DNA of 10,383 nt from Cyclostephanos tholiformis (lineage: Eukaryota; Bacillariophyta; Thalassiosirophyceae; Thalassiosirales; Thalassiosiraceae). Under the pieces are notes generated by a model, which saw only the letters and a list, made by a program, of their open reading frames with translations, was not told the origin of the DNA and did not search any database. The DNA is taken from NCBI GenBank assembly GCA_036939975.1, contig JALLPB010001161.1, positions 1-10,383 on the forward strand. The letters are read 5' to 3'. Position 1 is the first letter of the stretch, and the number at the start of each line of letters is the position of its first letter. The translations under genes were made by a program, and so were the position numbers. Shown in pieces: positions 1-9,702 of the stretch.

Positions 1-468
1 CAATTGGGATTGTTCGCCAGCCAAAAAAAGGTCTGTATCTGCACATTCGCGGATTCGCTTTCTGTGTGTGCAAAAAAAACACCAAGGAACATGCCCCCAC
101 ACAAAAGACACCAATCCGAAACAAAATGTTCGCGACTGTTCGTTCGTGTATCTGTGTATAGTATTTGTTTCCGAGCTAACAAAATCACAGCCTAAATACG
201 TAGTATCATATCTCTACATACGGAGCGAGCGAGCAAGAGAGAGAACAGAGAAAAAAAGAGAAAAAAGCCTCTTGGCTTGATGACGCCGAAAAGTAAAGAC
301 TCAAGACTCCGCAACGAGACAGTGAGCGACAAGACCGGACTGACGGAAGTTGTTGCTCGCAGTTCTCTCATTGGTGGCGGCGCTCCCCATCAGACGTGTT
401 GGCATGGCCCCTTCCTTAATTCATTCATATAATTCTCATCATCTGGGAGGGCTCTTAAACTTCAAACC
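1..468 (+). other. Upstream region and probable 5' leader of the RING gene
   Basis: No convincing gene is seen here. The open frames are short, mostly begin at TTG or GTG rather than ATG, and encode no recognisable domain. A purine-rich stretch at about 222-267 (GAGCGAGC, then GAGA and A runs) and several A runs mark it as non-coding. An in-frame TAA at 430-432 blocks any upward extension of the RING ORF, so this segment should hold the promoter and 5' UTR. I could not pick out a confident TATA box or initiator. Confidence 0.6.
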
Positions 469-571
469 ATGTTCAGAATGTTGCGTCCTTCGCGTCGTCC
501 GTTTGTCCACGAGCGAATTTCTCAAAACGACGACGCCGTCGTCAACAACGCTAGTGGCAACAACGTGTTAA
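404..571 (+). promoter_or_regulatory. Overlapping upstream ORF (55 codons) at the RING gene start
   Basis: An ATG at 404 lies in a good initiation context (G at -3 and G at +4) and opens a frame that runs past the RING start codon at 469 and stops at 569-571, out of frame with the RING protein. If the mRNA starts upstream of 404, scanning ribosomes would meet this AUG first and initiation at 469 would be reduced. It may be irrelevant if transcription starts between 404 and 469 or if the leader is spliced. The peptide resembles nothing I know. Confidence 0.3.
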
Positions 572-2025
572 TCGGCCGAGGCAACGATGTCGGGGGGAGC
601 TACAATGTTCTGAACCTTTCCTCTGCTAATGCACGTGCCGATGGCCGTGGTGGTGGTGATGGCGGCGGCGGCGGCGGTGGCGAGGATGGCGGGATGGACA
701 ACGCCGTCCGCGTCGATGGAGACGATCGTCATTCCCCATCGTCCGTCGGAAGGGGGGGAGGGGAAGATATCCACAACGACGCCATCGCATTATCGCCGTC
801 GTCGTCATCGTCGAACTCGCTCGTGATTCAGGATGGCGATAATGACAATCGCGATTCGCTTCCATCCCCCAACCCCGGCGACGATGACGACGACGAAAAC
901 GAAAATCACAACGAGTTGCGGCCGAATACGACGATCCACCCCCTACTCTCGGCTCAGATTGAAAGGGAGAGATTCATGCGATACAGGCGTCAGTCCACCT
1001 GTACCCTCCTTGTATTATTCTTCCTAATACGCCTGTGGATAGAGGCGTTGCTAACGAAGGACATCGGGTTGATCTTCCTCTCAATGATGGGGACGTTGTG
1101 GACCTACAGGTGGGTCTCGAATAGGTCGGTGGACGAAGAAGAATACGAGAGGCAAATCATCATGGATCTTGAGCGGCAGGGACAGGGGGGGGGAGGGGGG
1201 GGCATCGGCCTTCGTGGGGGGATCGACGAGGGGGGGGGCAACGCCGCCAGCGGCGGCGGCGGCGGCGTCGACGCCGCGGTCAATTTTGATCCGGACTTGG
1301 GACTCATGTCCTTCCAAGCGCAATTGGCATTAGCAATACTGGAGAGTCAACGTCAAATGTTCGAAAATGGTGGCTATGGAGGTAATAATAACAGGAATGA
1401 TGACGGTCCGGGCGTGACCAACGAGGCAAAGGAAAAGTGGAAAACCCATGAATGGGGCGTCGGCGACATCGTCGATGATGTCCCGTTGACGCGCAGATCA
1501 AGCTTGAGGTCCATCAAGCGACAGGGAAGTGGTAGCAATTACGGAAGCTTGAGTACCATCGACGATGATCATCTCACAATGCCGGCGTCAGCCGAAAATA
1601 ATACATCTTCCAACAATGACCAATGCCACGATTCTTTCGACGACATTGACCTCGTGAAGGGGGGGGGGGAGGAAGAACCCGCGTGCTCCATATGCCTGTG
1701 CGAGTATGAACGCGGCGAGAAGGTGGTCCGACTGCCGTGCGATCACTTTTATCACGAATCGTGTCTAAACTCGTGGACGACCAATCATACCCGATGTCCG
1801 CTTTGCAATTACGACTTGATGGACGGCTTCGAACGACCGGTCTCGATCCAGCAGCAGGCCCAGCAACACGCCGAGGAACAGCGTGCGTTTCGCACATTGG
1901 CGCTTTCGGCGTTGGGGAGGAGGATACGACCTAGGAGTAGAACCTCTCTCGCGAGTAGGCGAGGGGGGGAAGCGACAAGTGATACCGCTGCCGCTTTTGC
2001 TGCTATGGAAGACTCCATTGTTTGA
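469..2025 (+). CDS. RING-H2 finger membrane protein, probable E3 ubiquitin ligase
   Basis: The 518-residue protein carries a canonical RING-H2 domain at residues 406-446: C406-x2-C409-x14-C424-x-H426-x2-H429-x2-C432-x10-C443-x2-C446. The conserved Trp (W437) and the Pro after the seventh ligand (P444) are present. Domains of this type bind two zinc ions and recruit an E2 to pass ubiquitin to a substrate. Two hydrophobic segments at about residues 178-197 and 199-216, separated by a Lys-Asp turn, suggest a membrane hairpin with both long tails on the same side, presumably cytosolic. Residues 60-75 and 239-267 are poly-Gly, 138-147 is Asp/Glu-rich and 341-360 is Ser/Arg-rich with possible basophilic kinase sites. 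The C-terminal tail is Gln/Ala- and then Arg/Ser-rich. ATG 469 has A at -3 and is the first in-frame ATG after the TAA at 430. No intron is needed. Substrate and compartment are unknown. Confidence is high for the RING domain, moderate for membrane insertion. Confidence 0.9.
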   Translation: MFRMLRPSRRPFVHERISQNDDAVVNNASGNNVLIGRGNDVGGSYNVLNLSSANARADGRGGGDGGGGGGGEDGGMDNAVRVDGDDRHSPSSVGRGGGEDIHNDAIALSPSSSSSNSLVIQDGDNDNRDSLPSPNPGDDDDDENENHNELRPNTTIHPLLSAQIERERFMRYRRQSTCTLLVLFFLIRLWIEALLTKDIGLIFLSMMGTLWTYRWVSNRSVDEEEYERQIIMDLERQGQGGGGGGIGLRGGIDEGGGNAASGGGGGVDAAVNFDPDLGLMSFQAQLALAILESQRQMFENGGYGGNNNRNDDGPGVTNEAKEKWKTHEWGVGDIVDDVPLTRRSSLRSIKRQGSGSNYGSLSTIDDDHLTMPASAENNTSSNNDQCHDSFDDIDLVKGGGEEEPACSICLCEYERGEKVVRLPCDHFYHESCLNSWTTNHTRCPLCNYDLMDGFERPVSIQQQAQQHAEEQRAFRTLALSALGRRIRPRSRTSLASRRGGEATSDTAAAFAAMEDSIV

Positions 2026-2291
2026 TGTTTTTACGTGTTCATACATCTTTGGTGAGTCTGCGACTATTCAATTTATCTTATCAAGTGTCAAGGGAGGAGG
2101 GAAAAAAGGGTGCTTGGTTGCAAAGTTGCAAAAATGTAAAGATTGGTAGAATAATGTTGTATTGGATCTTTGACGGGAATAATCCGATCTCTTCATAGTT
2201 ATCTTATGGCTGGCTATGTGGAGCGACATAGTAGATTGGATTGGGGTCCATTTATCTATATAGTTTCCCTCTCTTTGTACCCCCACCTCCC

Positions 2292-2308
2292 CCACCACCA
2301 CCACCACC
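2292..2308. repeat. Short (CCA)n microsatellite
   Basis: Five tandem CCA units followed by CC, directly after a C-rich stretch (from 2281). It lies in non-coding DNA. Confidence 0.7.
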
Positions 2309-2340
2309 TGCGATCTGACACTCCTACTTCTACTATCAGA

Positions 2341-2402
2341 CATTTACTAGTCCTGTCACTGCACTGCCGCCACTGTTCGTCATTTATTATTCCTGTCACC
2401 GC
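2341..2402 (+). repeat. 22-bp imperfect direct repeat, 40-bp period
   Basis: Copies at 2341-2362 and 2381-2402 match at 19 of 22 positions. Both have the form CATTTA-Y-TA-K-TCCTGTCAC-Y-GC, where the three variable positions differ. The start-to-start distance is 40 bp. It could be an old local duplication or a paired protein-binding site; the sequence alone does not decide. Confidence 0.5.
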
Positions 2403-2447
2403 CAGACGCTTTCTTGACCCAAATACCTCCTCGGACTCGCTCTCTCC

Positions 2448-2710
2448 TCAACGTCGTATGTGATGGGTACGGGGGACGGATCGGTGGCAGACGACAACCG
2501 GGAGGCGTAGGTGCAGGGAGGCAGCGGCGTGACAAGAGACAATGACAACCAAATTAACACGCAACAAGAGGCGAAGGCTAAGGCGCCGGCGGACAACAAC
2601 AAGAATCGGAGGCGCAAGAGAGCCGGTAACAGAGAGCAAGAAGTGAGGCGCAGGTGAACTGGAGTCAGCGGTGGACAAGAGCGGAGTAGAGGCTGCGTGC
2701 GGCGGGACAA
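2448..2710. other. Compositionally distinct block with an interrupted reading frame
   Basis: This block is clearly more GC- and purine-rich than the DNA on either side. On the plus strand an ATG at 2463 opens a frame with a TAG at 2508-2510; past the TAG the same frame stays open to a TGA at 2655-2657. The second part would be rich in Asn, Gln, Lys and Arg. On the minus strand a frame is open across roughly 2396-2710 but lacks an ATG near its beginning. It may be a decayed coding fragment, an unannotated exon or a transcribed leader. I recognise no protein family. Confidence 0.25.
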
Positions 2711-3142
2711 GACCGAGACAGGAGGATTGATTTCTGTCTGTTTATTGTGTCTCTCATCTCTAACACATTCGTACTGTGGTCGATCCTACATACCATAGCC
2801 ACGATGGTCATTCCTTCGTACGATTTCACGCCTTATCTGTGACGCCAAAAATGTAAAATGGCCGAGTTTCTATTGCCAATTATCATTCCCGAAAAAAACA
2901 TTCCGTGGTTTTTTTCGTGTATGGTAGTAATAGAAAATCAGGCATTACATAATATAGATAGTATAGTAGTAATTGGCGTAACATACAATATCATATTATT
3001 CCCAAGGACTCCCAAAAAGACGAAAGAGCATTATCGGTTTGTTTTTTAGGGCTCTCATTTCCAGAAGAATTCAAAGAGACCTGAAATCGATAATAATCCC
3101 ATAAGCATCACCAACCCTCAGAAAAATCCTCCCACTTTACTA

Positions 3143-3259
3143 ATGCAATGGACTCTAGTCACATACGGGGTAATGTGTCCTTTCAATTTGCTCCCGAGCA
3201 ATCTGATAGTCTTCAAAGCGGTGATACTTACAATGATGGAACAAATTGCAGTGGCATAA
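3143..3259 (+). promoter_or_regulatory. Overlapping upstream ORF (38 codons) at the Gln-rich gene start
   Basis: An ATG at 3143 lies five bases before the presumed start at 3148 and in a different frame, ending at a TAA at 3257-3259. Ribosomes choosing the first AUG would make a 38-residue peptide with no known features instead of the long protein. This is either a start-selection control or a sign that the transcript begins differently from what is assumed here. Confidence 0.25.
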
Positions 3260-5121
3260 GCAACATCGAACCTCTTTTCCATGAAGGTGTTTCAAAACAA
3301 CCCATGCAGCCCCAAGGATTGCAGAACCTCCAAGACGGCCACAATAATATGTCCACAAGCTCAAGCATTCAACGGTTCTTACATTTATGCCGCTTTTGTC
3401 ACCGCAAGGAATACCCTACACCCAAGCTTCTCCTAGAGCATGAGTTTACTTGTCCTATGCATTGCCTTCAACTACAGCAGGAGCATCAGCTGCTGCTGCT
3501 GCAATCGGCCGCCCATCAACAGGCTCAGCAGGCGGCGGCTCAGCAGTTTCAGATGCAGCAGCATCGTAACCAGTTTGATCTGCTGGACGAATTGCAGCAT
3601 CGGCGGCTTCAGACGGATGCAAAACAAAACCTAAATTTTGATCTTGACAACAAAATGCAGCGGCAGATTCAGATTCAGCATGATCAAATGAAACAATTCG
3701 ACCTTCAGCAGAACCAACTCAATCTCTCGAACTCGATGTCGATGATTGGAACTAATGGACAGCTCATGCCCGCGTCCACCTCAAGGTTCGGTAACGTCTC
3801 CGAGAACAATAACCTACAAGCTCAGAGGTTTCAAAAACAAGGTTTCATTTATTTGCCCGAGCATCAGACAGGATGCGGCACTTGGAATCAAGTACAAGTA
3901 CAACAGGAGGCGGGGCAGTCGCTGAGCAAAGCCGATCGAGTCGATGTTGCCAAGCATCAGTACCAGTCACAAGAGCTCAAGCCCCTGAGCTTTTCGTCCG
4001 CCGATTCGTCAAAGCATCACTTCCCCCTTGCCCTGCCCGAGGACGAAGAATGGCTGACGCCGCTCCACTGCTTTGTGCGTCGATATTGCGCCGAGGCGTT
4101 CGTCGCCACACACGAGGATGTCGCCGCCCCCTGCATGGGGAAGCGCAAGCACGTGTCCGTGAATCAGGTCGGGATCCGCTGCCAATACTGCAGTTCCGCA
4201 CACACAGCGAGCATCGGCCAGGGTGACACCGCCAAAGCCGGTAGTGAAAATGGAATTGTTTATCCCTCACTTATTTCGCGTATCTACAACTCGAGCATTA
4301 ACCTACTCCAGCGTCATTTCAGCGGCTGTCCCCGCGTTCCCCCTGAAATACTCTCTAGGTACAAGGAGCTCAAATGCTCCGGCTCTCGTAGCGGCGCGTC
4401 CAAGAAATATTGGGCCCTATCGGCCCAAAAATTGGGGCTGATCGATACCCCAGACGGTATACGGTTGGACAAAGATGTACACGCCGCCCACGTCGCGGCG
4501 CAAGTGGAAAACCTCGCTGCCAATGCACGCTGGGGAAAAGATAAAACCGGCCGTGCACCATCGATGTTGCTAGTGCTGCCCTCTGATAAGAGGGACACAA
4601 CCGCGTTCACGTTCCACGTAATGAGTCAGTTACAGCCCTGCGTTTTCACCGAAGCCGACCGCCTCGGCCGCCGCCGCGACCACAAGGTGGGCTTCCATGG
4701 GCTTGCGTGTCGTCACTGCAACGGAGAGCACTGCTGCTCTGGCAGATTTTTCCCTGGCACCCTCAAGACCATGACTGACGCAACCAAAACGTTGGACTCG
4801 GCCTTCCGACACATCTTGTCGTGCAAGTATTGCCCATGGAATATCAAGAGCGGAATAAAGACATTGAAGGATTTTCATGATATCGAGCGGAGCAAACTGT
4901 CATTTGGGAGCCATCGTGCGTTTTTCGTCAAAATTTGGTGTAGGTTGCACCAAATCGATCTGCTGCCCTCCTCCATCACGCATGTGCCGGCAAAGACGGA
5001 AAACACCGCTACCGTGTCCTTGCTGAGATTGAACGCCACCGGCAGGAGAAGGGGCGAAATCTGCGATGAGCAGAAAGTGAAGGAAGTACATCTCAACAAA
5101 ATAGTGACAGAGGCGGCGTAA
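3148..5121 (+). CDS. Gln-rich protein with three C-x2-C...H-x3-C putative zinc modules, function unknown
   Basis: The 657-residue protein has no name I can assign. Three segments share one ligand pattern. The first is C81-x2-C84-x13-H98-x3-C102, like a small C2HC finger. The second is C345-x2-C348-x41-H390-x3-C394, inside a longer block (about 300-440) containing VGIRCQYC, an aromatic/Pro middle and GLIDTPDGIRL. The third is C521-x2-C524-x30-H555-x3-C559, inside a related block (about 490-600) containing GLACRHC. Residues 107-190 are Gln/Leu-rich (mostly CAG and CAA codons), as in transcriptional activation or coiled-coil regions; the tail at 632-657 is basic, then mixed. Blocks two and three look like diverged tandem copies of a domain I associate with uncharacterised diatom proteins. 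No signal peptide or membrane segment is seen. ATG 3148 is the first in-frame ATG after the TAA at 3094. A nuclear regulatory or nucleic-acid-binding role is inference only. Confidence 0.85.
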   Translation: MDSSHIRGNVSFQFAPEQSDSLQSGDTYNDGTNCSGISNIEPLFHEGVSKQPMQPQGLQNLQDGHNNMSTSSSIQRFLHLCRFCHRKEYPTPKLLLEHEFTCPMHCLQLQQEHQLLLLQSAAHQQAQQAAAQQFQMQQHRNQFDLLDELQHRRLQTDAKQNLNFDLDNKMQRQIQIQHDQMKQFDLQQNQLNLSNSMSMIGTNGQLMPASTSRFGNVSENNNLQAQRFQKQGFIYLPEHQTGCGTWNQVQVQQEAGQSLSKADRVDVAKHQYQSQELKPLSFSSADSSKHHFPLALPEDEEWLTPLHCFVRRYCAEAFVATHEDVAAPCMGKRKHVSVNQVGIRCQYCSSAHTASIGQGDTAKAGSENGIVYPSLISRIYNSSINLLQRHFSGCPRVPPEILSRYKELKCSGSRSGASKKYWALSAQKLGLIDTPDGIRLDKDVHAAHVAAQVENLAANARWGKDKTGRAPSMLLVLPSDKRDTTAFTFHVMSQLQPCVFTEADRLGRRRDHKVGFHGLACRHCNGEHCCSGRFFPGTLKTMTDATKTLDSAFRHILSCKYCPWNIKSGIKTLKDFHDIERSKLSFGSHRAFFVKIWCRLHQIDLLPSSITHVPAKTENTATVSLLRLNATGRRRGEICDEQKVKEVHLNKIVTEAA

Positions 5122-5348
5122 TGTCTTTGGGGAAAATTGTCTCACTTATTTTTCTAATTGCTAAAACTCGGCTCTTCCCTTCTCAACGGCTGCCAGCTTT
5201 GCTCTTGTTTCTCGGTGAACAGCTCGCCATATATAATAGATAAGAGTAAAGTAAATATTGATACCTGACAGCTACTAGCTCTTCATATCCATCTATAAAC
5301 AGGTGTGGTGGATGAACGTAAGACCGATCATTTTTCAAAACAGAAAGT
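5122..5348. other. Convergent spacer with the 3' ends of two genes
   Basis: This 227-bp spacer separates the stop codons of the plus-strand Gln-rich gene and the minus-strand DDB1 gene, so both 3' UTRs and poly(A) sites must fit in or overlap here. It is AT-rich in the middle (about 5227-5262, with TATATAATAG). No clear AATAAA was found in the sense direction of either gene. Confidence 0.6.
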
Positions 5349-8300
5349 CTAATGCAACATGGAAAGCTCCTCTACCGCACTGAGTACGTCCTCCACTGTC
5401 AGGTTCAAGTTTTCAGTATTGGAGGGCGAATCGGCCCCAATCCCTTCTTCTGTATCAATCAGGTTCTCGGTATTGTTCTGTACGCCGAATCCCTTTCCGT
5501 CGTCGCGGATGCTCCACTTCGGATCAGCGTTCATCTCGCCAACGACTTTCTCCATTGTGGGACGATTAAGGTCGAGGAAGATCTCAATCCAATCCCCGTC
5601 GACGAAGCCGCATGCTCCGTGCCTGTTCTCATCTCGACGCCATGCACGGAAGTGAACGCGGCTGAGATCACCAACGGGCCTAACGATCGCATCCATGGCA
5701 CGCTGCAGGGCAGAAAGGAACGCATAGGTCTTACCCCCCAGACCGAGGACGGTCCCGATCGTGCCGTCGACGGTCCCGTACAACGTCTGGCTGCCGATGA
5801 CGATGTCGACCTTGCGTTCGCCATCACCGGGGGGGATCCCGTCTGCAGATAACGATGGTTTGCCATTTATCAACCCCGCGCCTCGACCGCCCGTCGTCGC
5901 ACTGCTGCTGGGCATCACCAGGCTCCCACATATCATCTTGTTCACATTCTCGCCAAGGTGATACTGTCCGACCGTGTCGAGTCTGCACCTCGCCTGTTCG
6001 GTTGTCGCTTCGGGATTGTATCGAAGCACGAACAGGTTATTGTGACCCTCACTTCCCATGTAGATGTTCTCCGTGAGCATGGTAACCTCAGTGCAGAAAT
6101 TCGTGTTGAAATCGCTCGCGAGCTCCTCGATGACCTGGTGCTTGGGATAGTACTCGATCAAAGAAATGCTTCGCATTAAATCACCCACAATGGCGAGTTG
6201 CTTCTTTTTCCCATGACGGTTTTGGAGCGACTTGTCTGTGCTCACGAGACTCTTGACAAAGAGCGATATCAGGTGACCGTGGTGACCAGTACCGATGCGA
6301 TTCAGGACCAGCTCCCCCGCTTTGCCGCCGAGCTCCGGCGGTAGGACGCTCGCGGAAAGCTGACAGAGTATCGTATCTGAGCCGCAAGTGACTAGGATGT
6401 TTCCGCCATAAAAGGGGGCGATGCTATAAATGCCACCCATCAGCGGAAGGTCGGCCACCTGGCGAGCTCGCCTTGCCATTATTTGGTCTTGGAAATCAGA
6501 CTTCAAGGTACCATAACTGCCGCAACTGCATTCGACGACGAGAATCCTTCCATGCGAAGGCTCGTCTTCATCGGGATAGGCAAAGGCGGTTCCCATTACG
6601 ATGAATGGCCTGTACTCTGCCGGGGTTACATTATCGGTTGATCTGGACTTCGTCGATACTGGCGGCAAATTTATGCCTAGAATGACACTTTCGATGGAAA
6701 GTATCATCTCGAAAGGTTCCAAGGTGATGCTGCGCAATCGAAGGATAAAAACATAAAACAAAGTGAAATGAGACAGTGTCGCAAAAAGGTGCAAGGTGAT
6801 TGTGAACATGTCTCTCGACAAAATGACATTCTTACCAATCCAATTCCTCAAACGTGAAATCATCAAAGAAACGAACACAATTATTCTGGTTGGCCTCCCC
6901 GCCATGCTCCATTTCAGCGATGCACCCTACGCAATAGACTCTCCCGGCCTCGTGATAGGCAATCCTTCGGGGCGTCATGCCCAATTTAAAAGACGTAACA
7001 TGAAGTTTCTGGATGTTGTCGATCATTCCCAAACGGAGGGTACTGTCGTCGGACACGCATATGGACGAGTTATGAGAGTTCGCCGATGAAAAAAGAAGTG
7101 ACGACCGAAACGGAGCCGCGACGTTCACGGTTATGTTCTTGTGACTTGCATGCTTGACCTCATCATCGTCGTTGTCCTTGTCTACCGTTAGACTGATGGT
7201 AGAATAATTCAACTTGGGATTGCTGTTGCCGCCGGCGTTGCCGCCCGTGAGGTACACGACGGTCGGCCGATCGCCTGTGGCTAAGATGCAAGAATGGGGA
7301 GATTTTGAGGAACCGTGTTGGAATGGGACCAGGTGCACGCCCTGCGTCCCAAGGCTGACTTCTTTTCGAGAATGGATGGACCAAACGCAACCGGAGGGCG
7401 TTTCTGTCTGATTCACCACAAAGCTTATCAACGTCCCGTCGCCCAGCCCCACGAGAAGCATGTTTATGTTATTTCTAGTAGCGGTAGATTTCATGCTTTT
7501 GCTAATGATAGAATTGCTGGTGGTACTAGCATGCGAATTCATGGTGACCAAGCAAAGACTACGTGCCATCATGTGCTGACCACTCTCTCCAAGTTGCTCG
7601 ACGGGATCGGAGCCATTTGCATGTATATGTGACATTCCCTCGTTGCTAATTCCACGACTCAAATTAATGTGAATAACCTGTTCCAGAACTGAAGTTGGAT
7701 CGCCGACCAGCTTCAATAATCGAACAGAGAAGTCGTCCCAGAGACCAACGGCAACTAACTGACTTTTCCTTGATTCACGGGATCTTGACTGCTGTGTAAC
7801 GTCGATTTCCATGACATCATATTCTCTCGAGGTTGGGAAGGGTCCAAACGGGTTCAAATCAACGCAACTGATCTCACGGTCAAGGGTTACTTTTCGTACC
7901 GGACGAATGGTAGGGGACGAGGATGATGTCAAAGAATCCTCTCCCTGTACCAACAGATAAACCAGCACCCCTCCTCTTAGGGCGACGATGATTTGACCAC
8001 TCTCATTCGCGGATGCGACAGTGATGAATCCCATGGCCTCGTCCTCCTCGTCATCGCTTCCTTCTTCACTGTCACTGAGAGGAGACCACTGGGCAACGAA
8101 CGCTAACGTCTCGGAGTCGATCAATCGCACGCCATCATCGACCACCTGTACGAGCATATCGAATTTACCCACCATCAGGTTCCCAGCGAAAAGGGTCGGC
8201 TTGTAGGAATTGAATCCAGGGATTGTCACCTCGGCGAGAGCGCCTCCGCCTTCGTCATCTTCCAATTCCATCTCACTTTTTTCTTCTCCTCCTTCCTCAT

Positions 8301-9667
8301 CCTCCTCCATACCCACGACATCCTTGACACTCTGTACCCCCAACACCCTGGTTTCTCTCACGAAACTCTGGACCAAGAACGAATCGTCGACGTCCGTGAA
8401 TTTACGTCGCAAGCTCCACATGCCAACGATCCCCCCCATTTCCACCGCCGCGTGCTCTCGCATACCAACGCCGTTGCGAACCAACCGGATGGTCCCGTCC
8501 CTCCCCACGCCCGAGCACGTCACGACAAGGCTCTGTCGATGACGCATGCTCCGTCCCGATCCTGCCGGGCGTCCTCGTCCTCCCCCCATACCCGCCTCAG
8601 GAGAAAACGGTTCATGTTGATCACTCGAGCCGCCGCAGGGCCTCAGATCGAAGTCGACGATGGGACCCAAATTGTCGTATTCCTCAAGAACCTCCACGTA
8701 CGTCGTGTCGGCCAACGGACTCCCTGCCGCCCCCACGCCTCCTCCTCCACTTCCATCTTCACTCGCGTTTCCGTTTGGCAACGATGGTGAAACAACGATG
8801 GGCGAATCAAGTATCCTAACGAGCTGACTGTTTCCGAAGGCGCTTCCGACGAACACGCGTCCCTTCCCGAGGTACGACAATGACGACGACTGCGTCGTCG
8901 TACCGAGGACATCGAGGCACAGCCTCATGGTGGTCCCGTCCCCCCCACACGTCTTATCGTCGTTAATTCTCCTTTCCCGTGTCAGCGACAGCAGGTGCAG
9001 ACGACCGTACTCGTCACCGATCAGGTACCTGATAACAGCCGCGTCGTTCTCGACGGTGGCAAGACCACGACGCCCCCCCCGGCCGCAGTTGTCGTCGTTT
9101 ACGCGACACCAGCTGAGGAGGAGGCAGGATCCTCCAGTGTGCGCCCTCAGGGTGATGCCACCGTCCCCCCCCCTCCCCGTCGACGACGGCGAGTGGTAGG
9201 TGACGAGTCTCTGGCCGAGTATCAGAACTCCCCCCAACAATGCCGTCGACGACGACGACATCTGAAACTCCATCATATCGCTTGAGCGGGAGGAGGCACA
9301 TGCGGCAGTGGAGGGTAGGACCAGGGGAGGAACAGCGATCAGTACGCCGCTACCACCCTCGACCCTCGACATTGCCAGTCGCATATCCGGCGGGGGTGTG
9401 CTCGCGACGGGGGAGTCGCCAGTGGCGGCCTTGGCGATCGTGGGCCTCTTCCCCCCCCCGCCTCCACCTCTCGCGTCGAGGGGGCGATTCTCCCCCCCCC
9501 TCCAGGGGGTCGTCGTGCAGTTGTTGCCATCGTCGTTGCCGTTCGATACCAGCCTCATACCGACGAGGTCTACCCCGTGGCACGAGACGTGCTGATATCC
9601 CCGCGAATCCTGGTGTAGTATCGCCAATTGAGGCAGATAGCGATGGGACTCGCGTCCTCCGCGCTCC

Positions 9668-9702
<35 letters not shown>

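Larger units (their letters stand above)
2026..3147. other. Intergenic region between the two plus-strand genes
   Basis: This is 1.1 kb without a supported gene. It should contain the 3' end of the RING transcript, then the promoter and leader of the Gln-rich gene. From left to right it holds a (CCA)n tract, an imperfect direct repeat, a more GC-rich block at about 2448-2710, and an AT-rich stretch at about 2840-3050 with TATA-like runs near 2950-2970. An in-frame TAA at 3094-3096 bounds the next gene. A 63-codon ATG frame at 2858-3049 is best read as chance. No tRNA or other RNA gene was recognised. Confidence 0.6.

Noticed and set aside
2396..2710. A 104-codon minus-strand frame with a hydrophobic, signal-like stretch
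   Set aside because: It begins at TTG, not ATG, and the hydrophobic run (Leu/Ala/Ser) simply mirrors the purine-rich plus strand. No homology recognised.
2858..3049. A 63-codon ATG frame on the plus strand in the AT-rich spacer
   Set aside because: No recognisable motif, low-complexity AT-driven composition and a position in the likely promoter/leader of the next gene; best explained as chance.
3873..4610. Several 64-117-codon frames on both strands within the Gln-rich gene
   Set aside because: They are shadows of the long frame in a GC-rich coding stretch and show no independent motif.
5352..5852. A 166-codon plus-strand frame opposite the DDB1 3' exon
   Set aside because: It is the antisense of well-conserved DDB1 coding sequence and has no domain of its own.
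6832..6905. An ATG at 6905 that could start a separate 518-residue protein over the 3' half of DDB1
   Set aside because: The first part of that frame has no DDB1 similarity and overlaps exon 1. A good donor at 6835 and acceptor at 6730 join the two halves in frame, so one spliced gene is the better reading.
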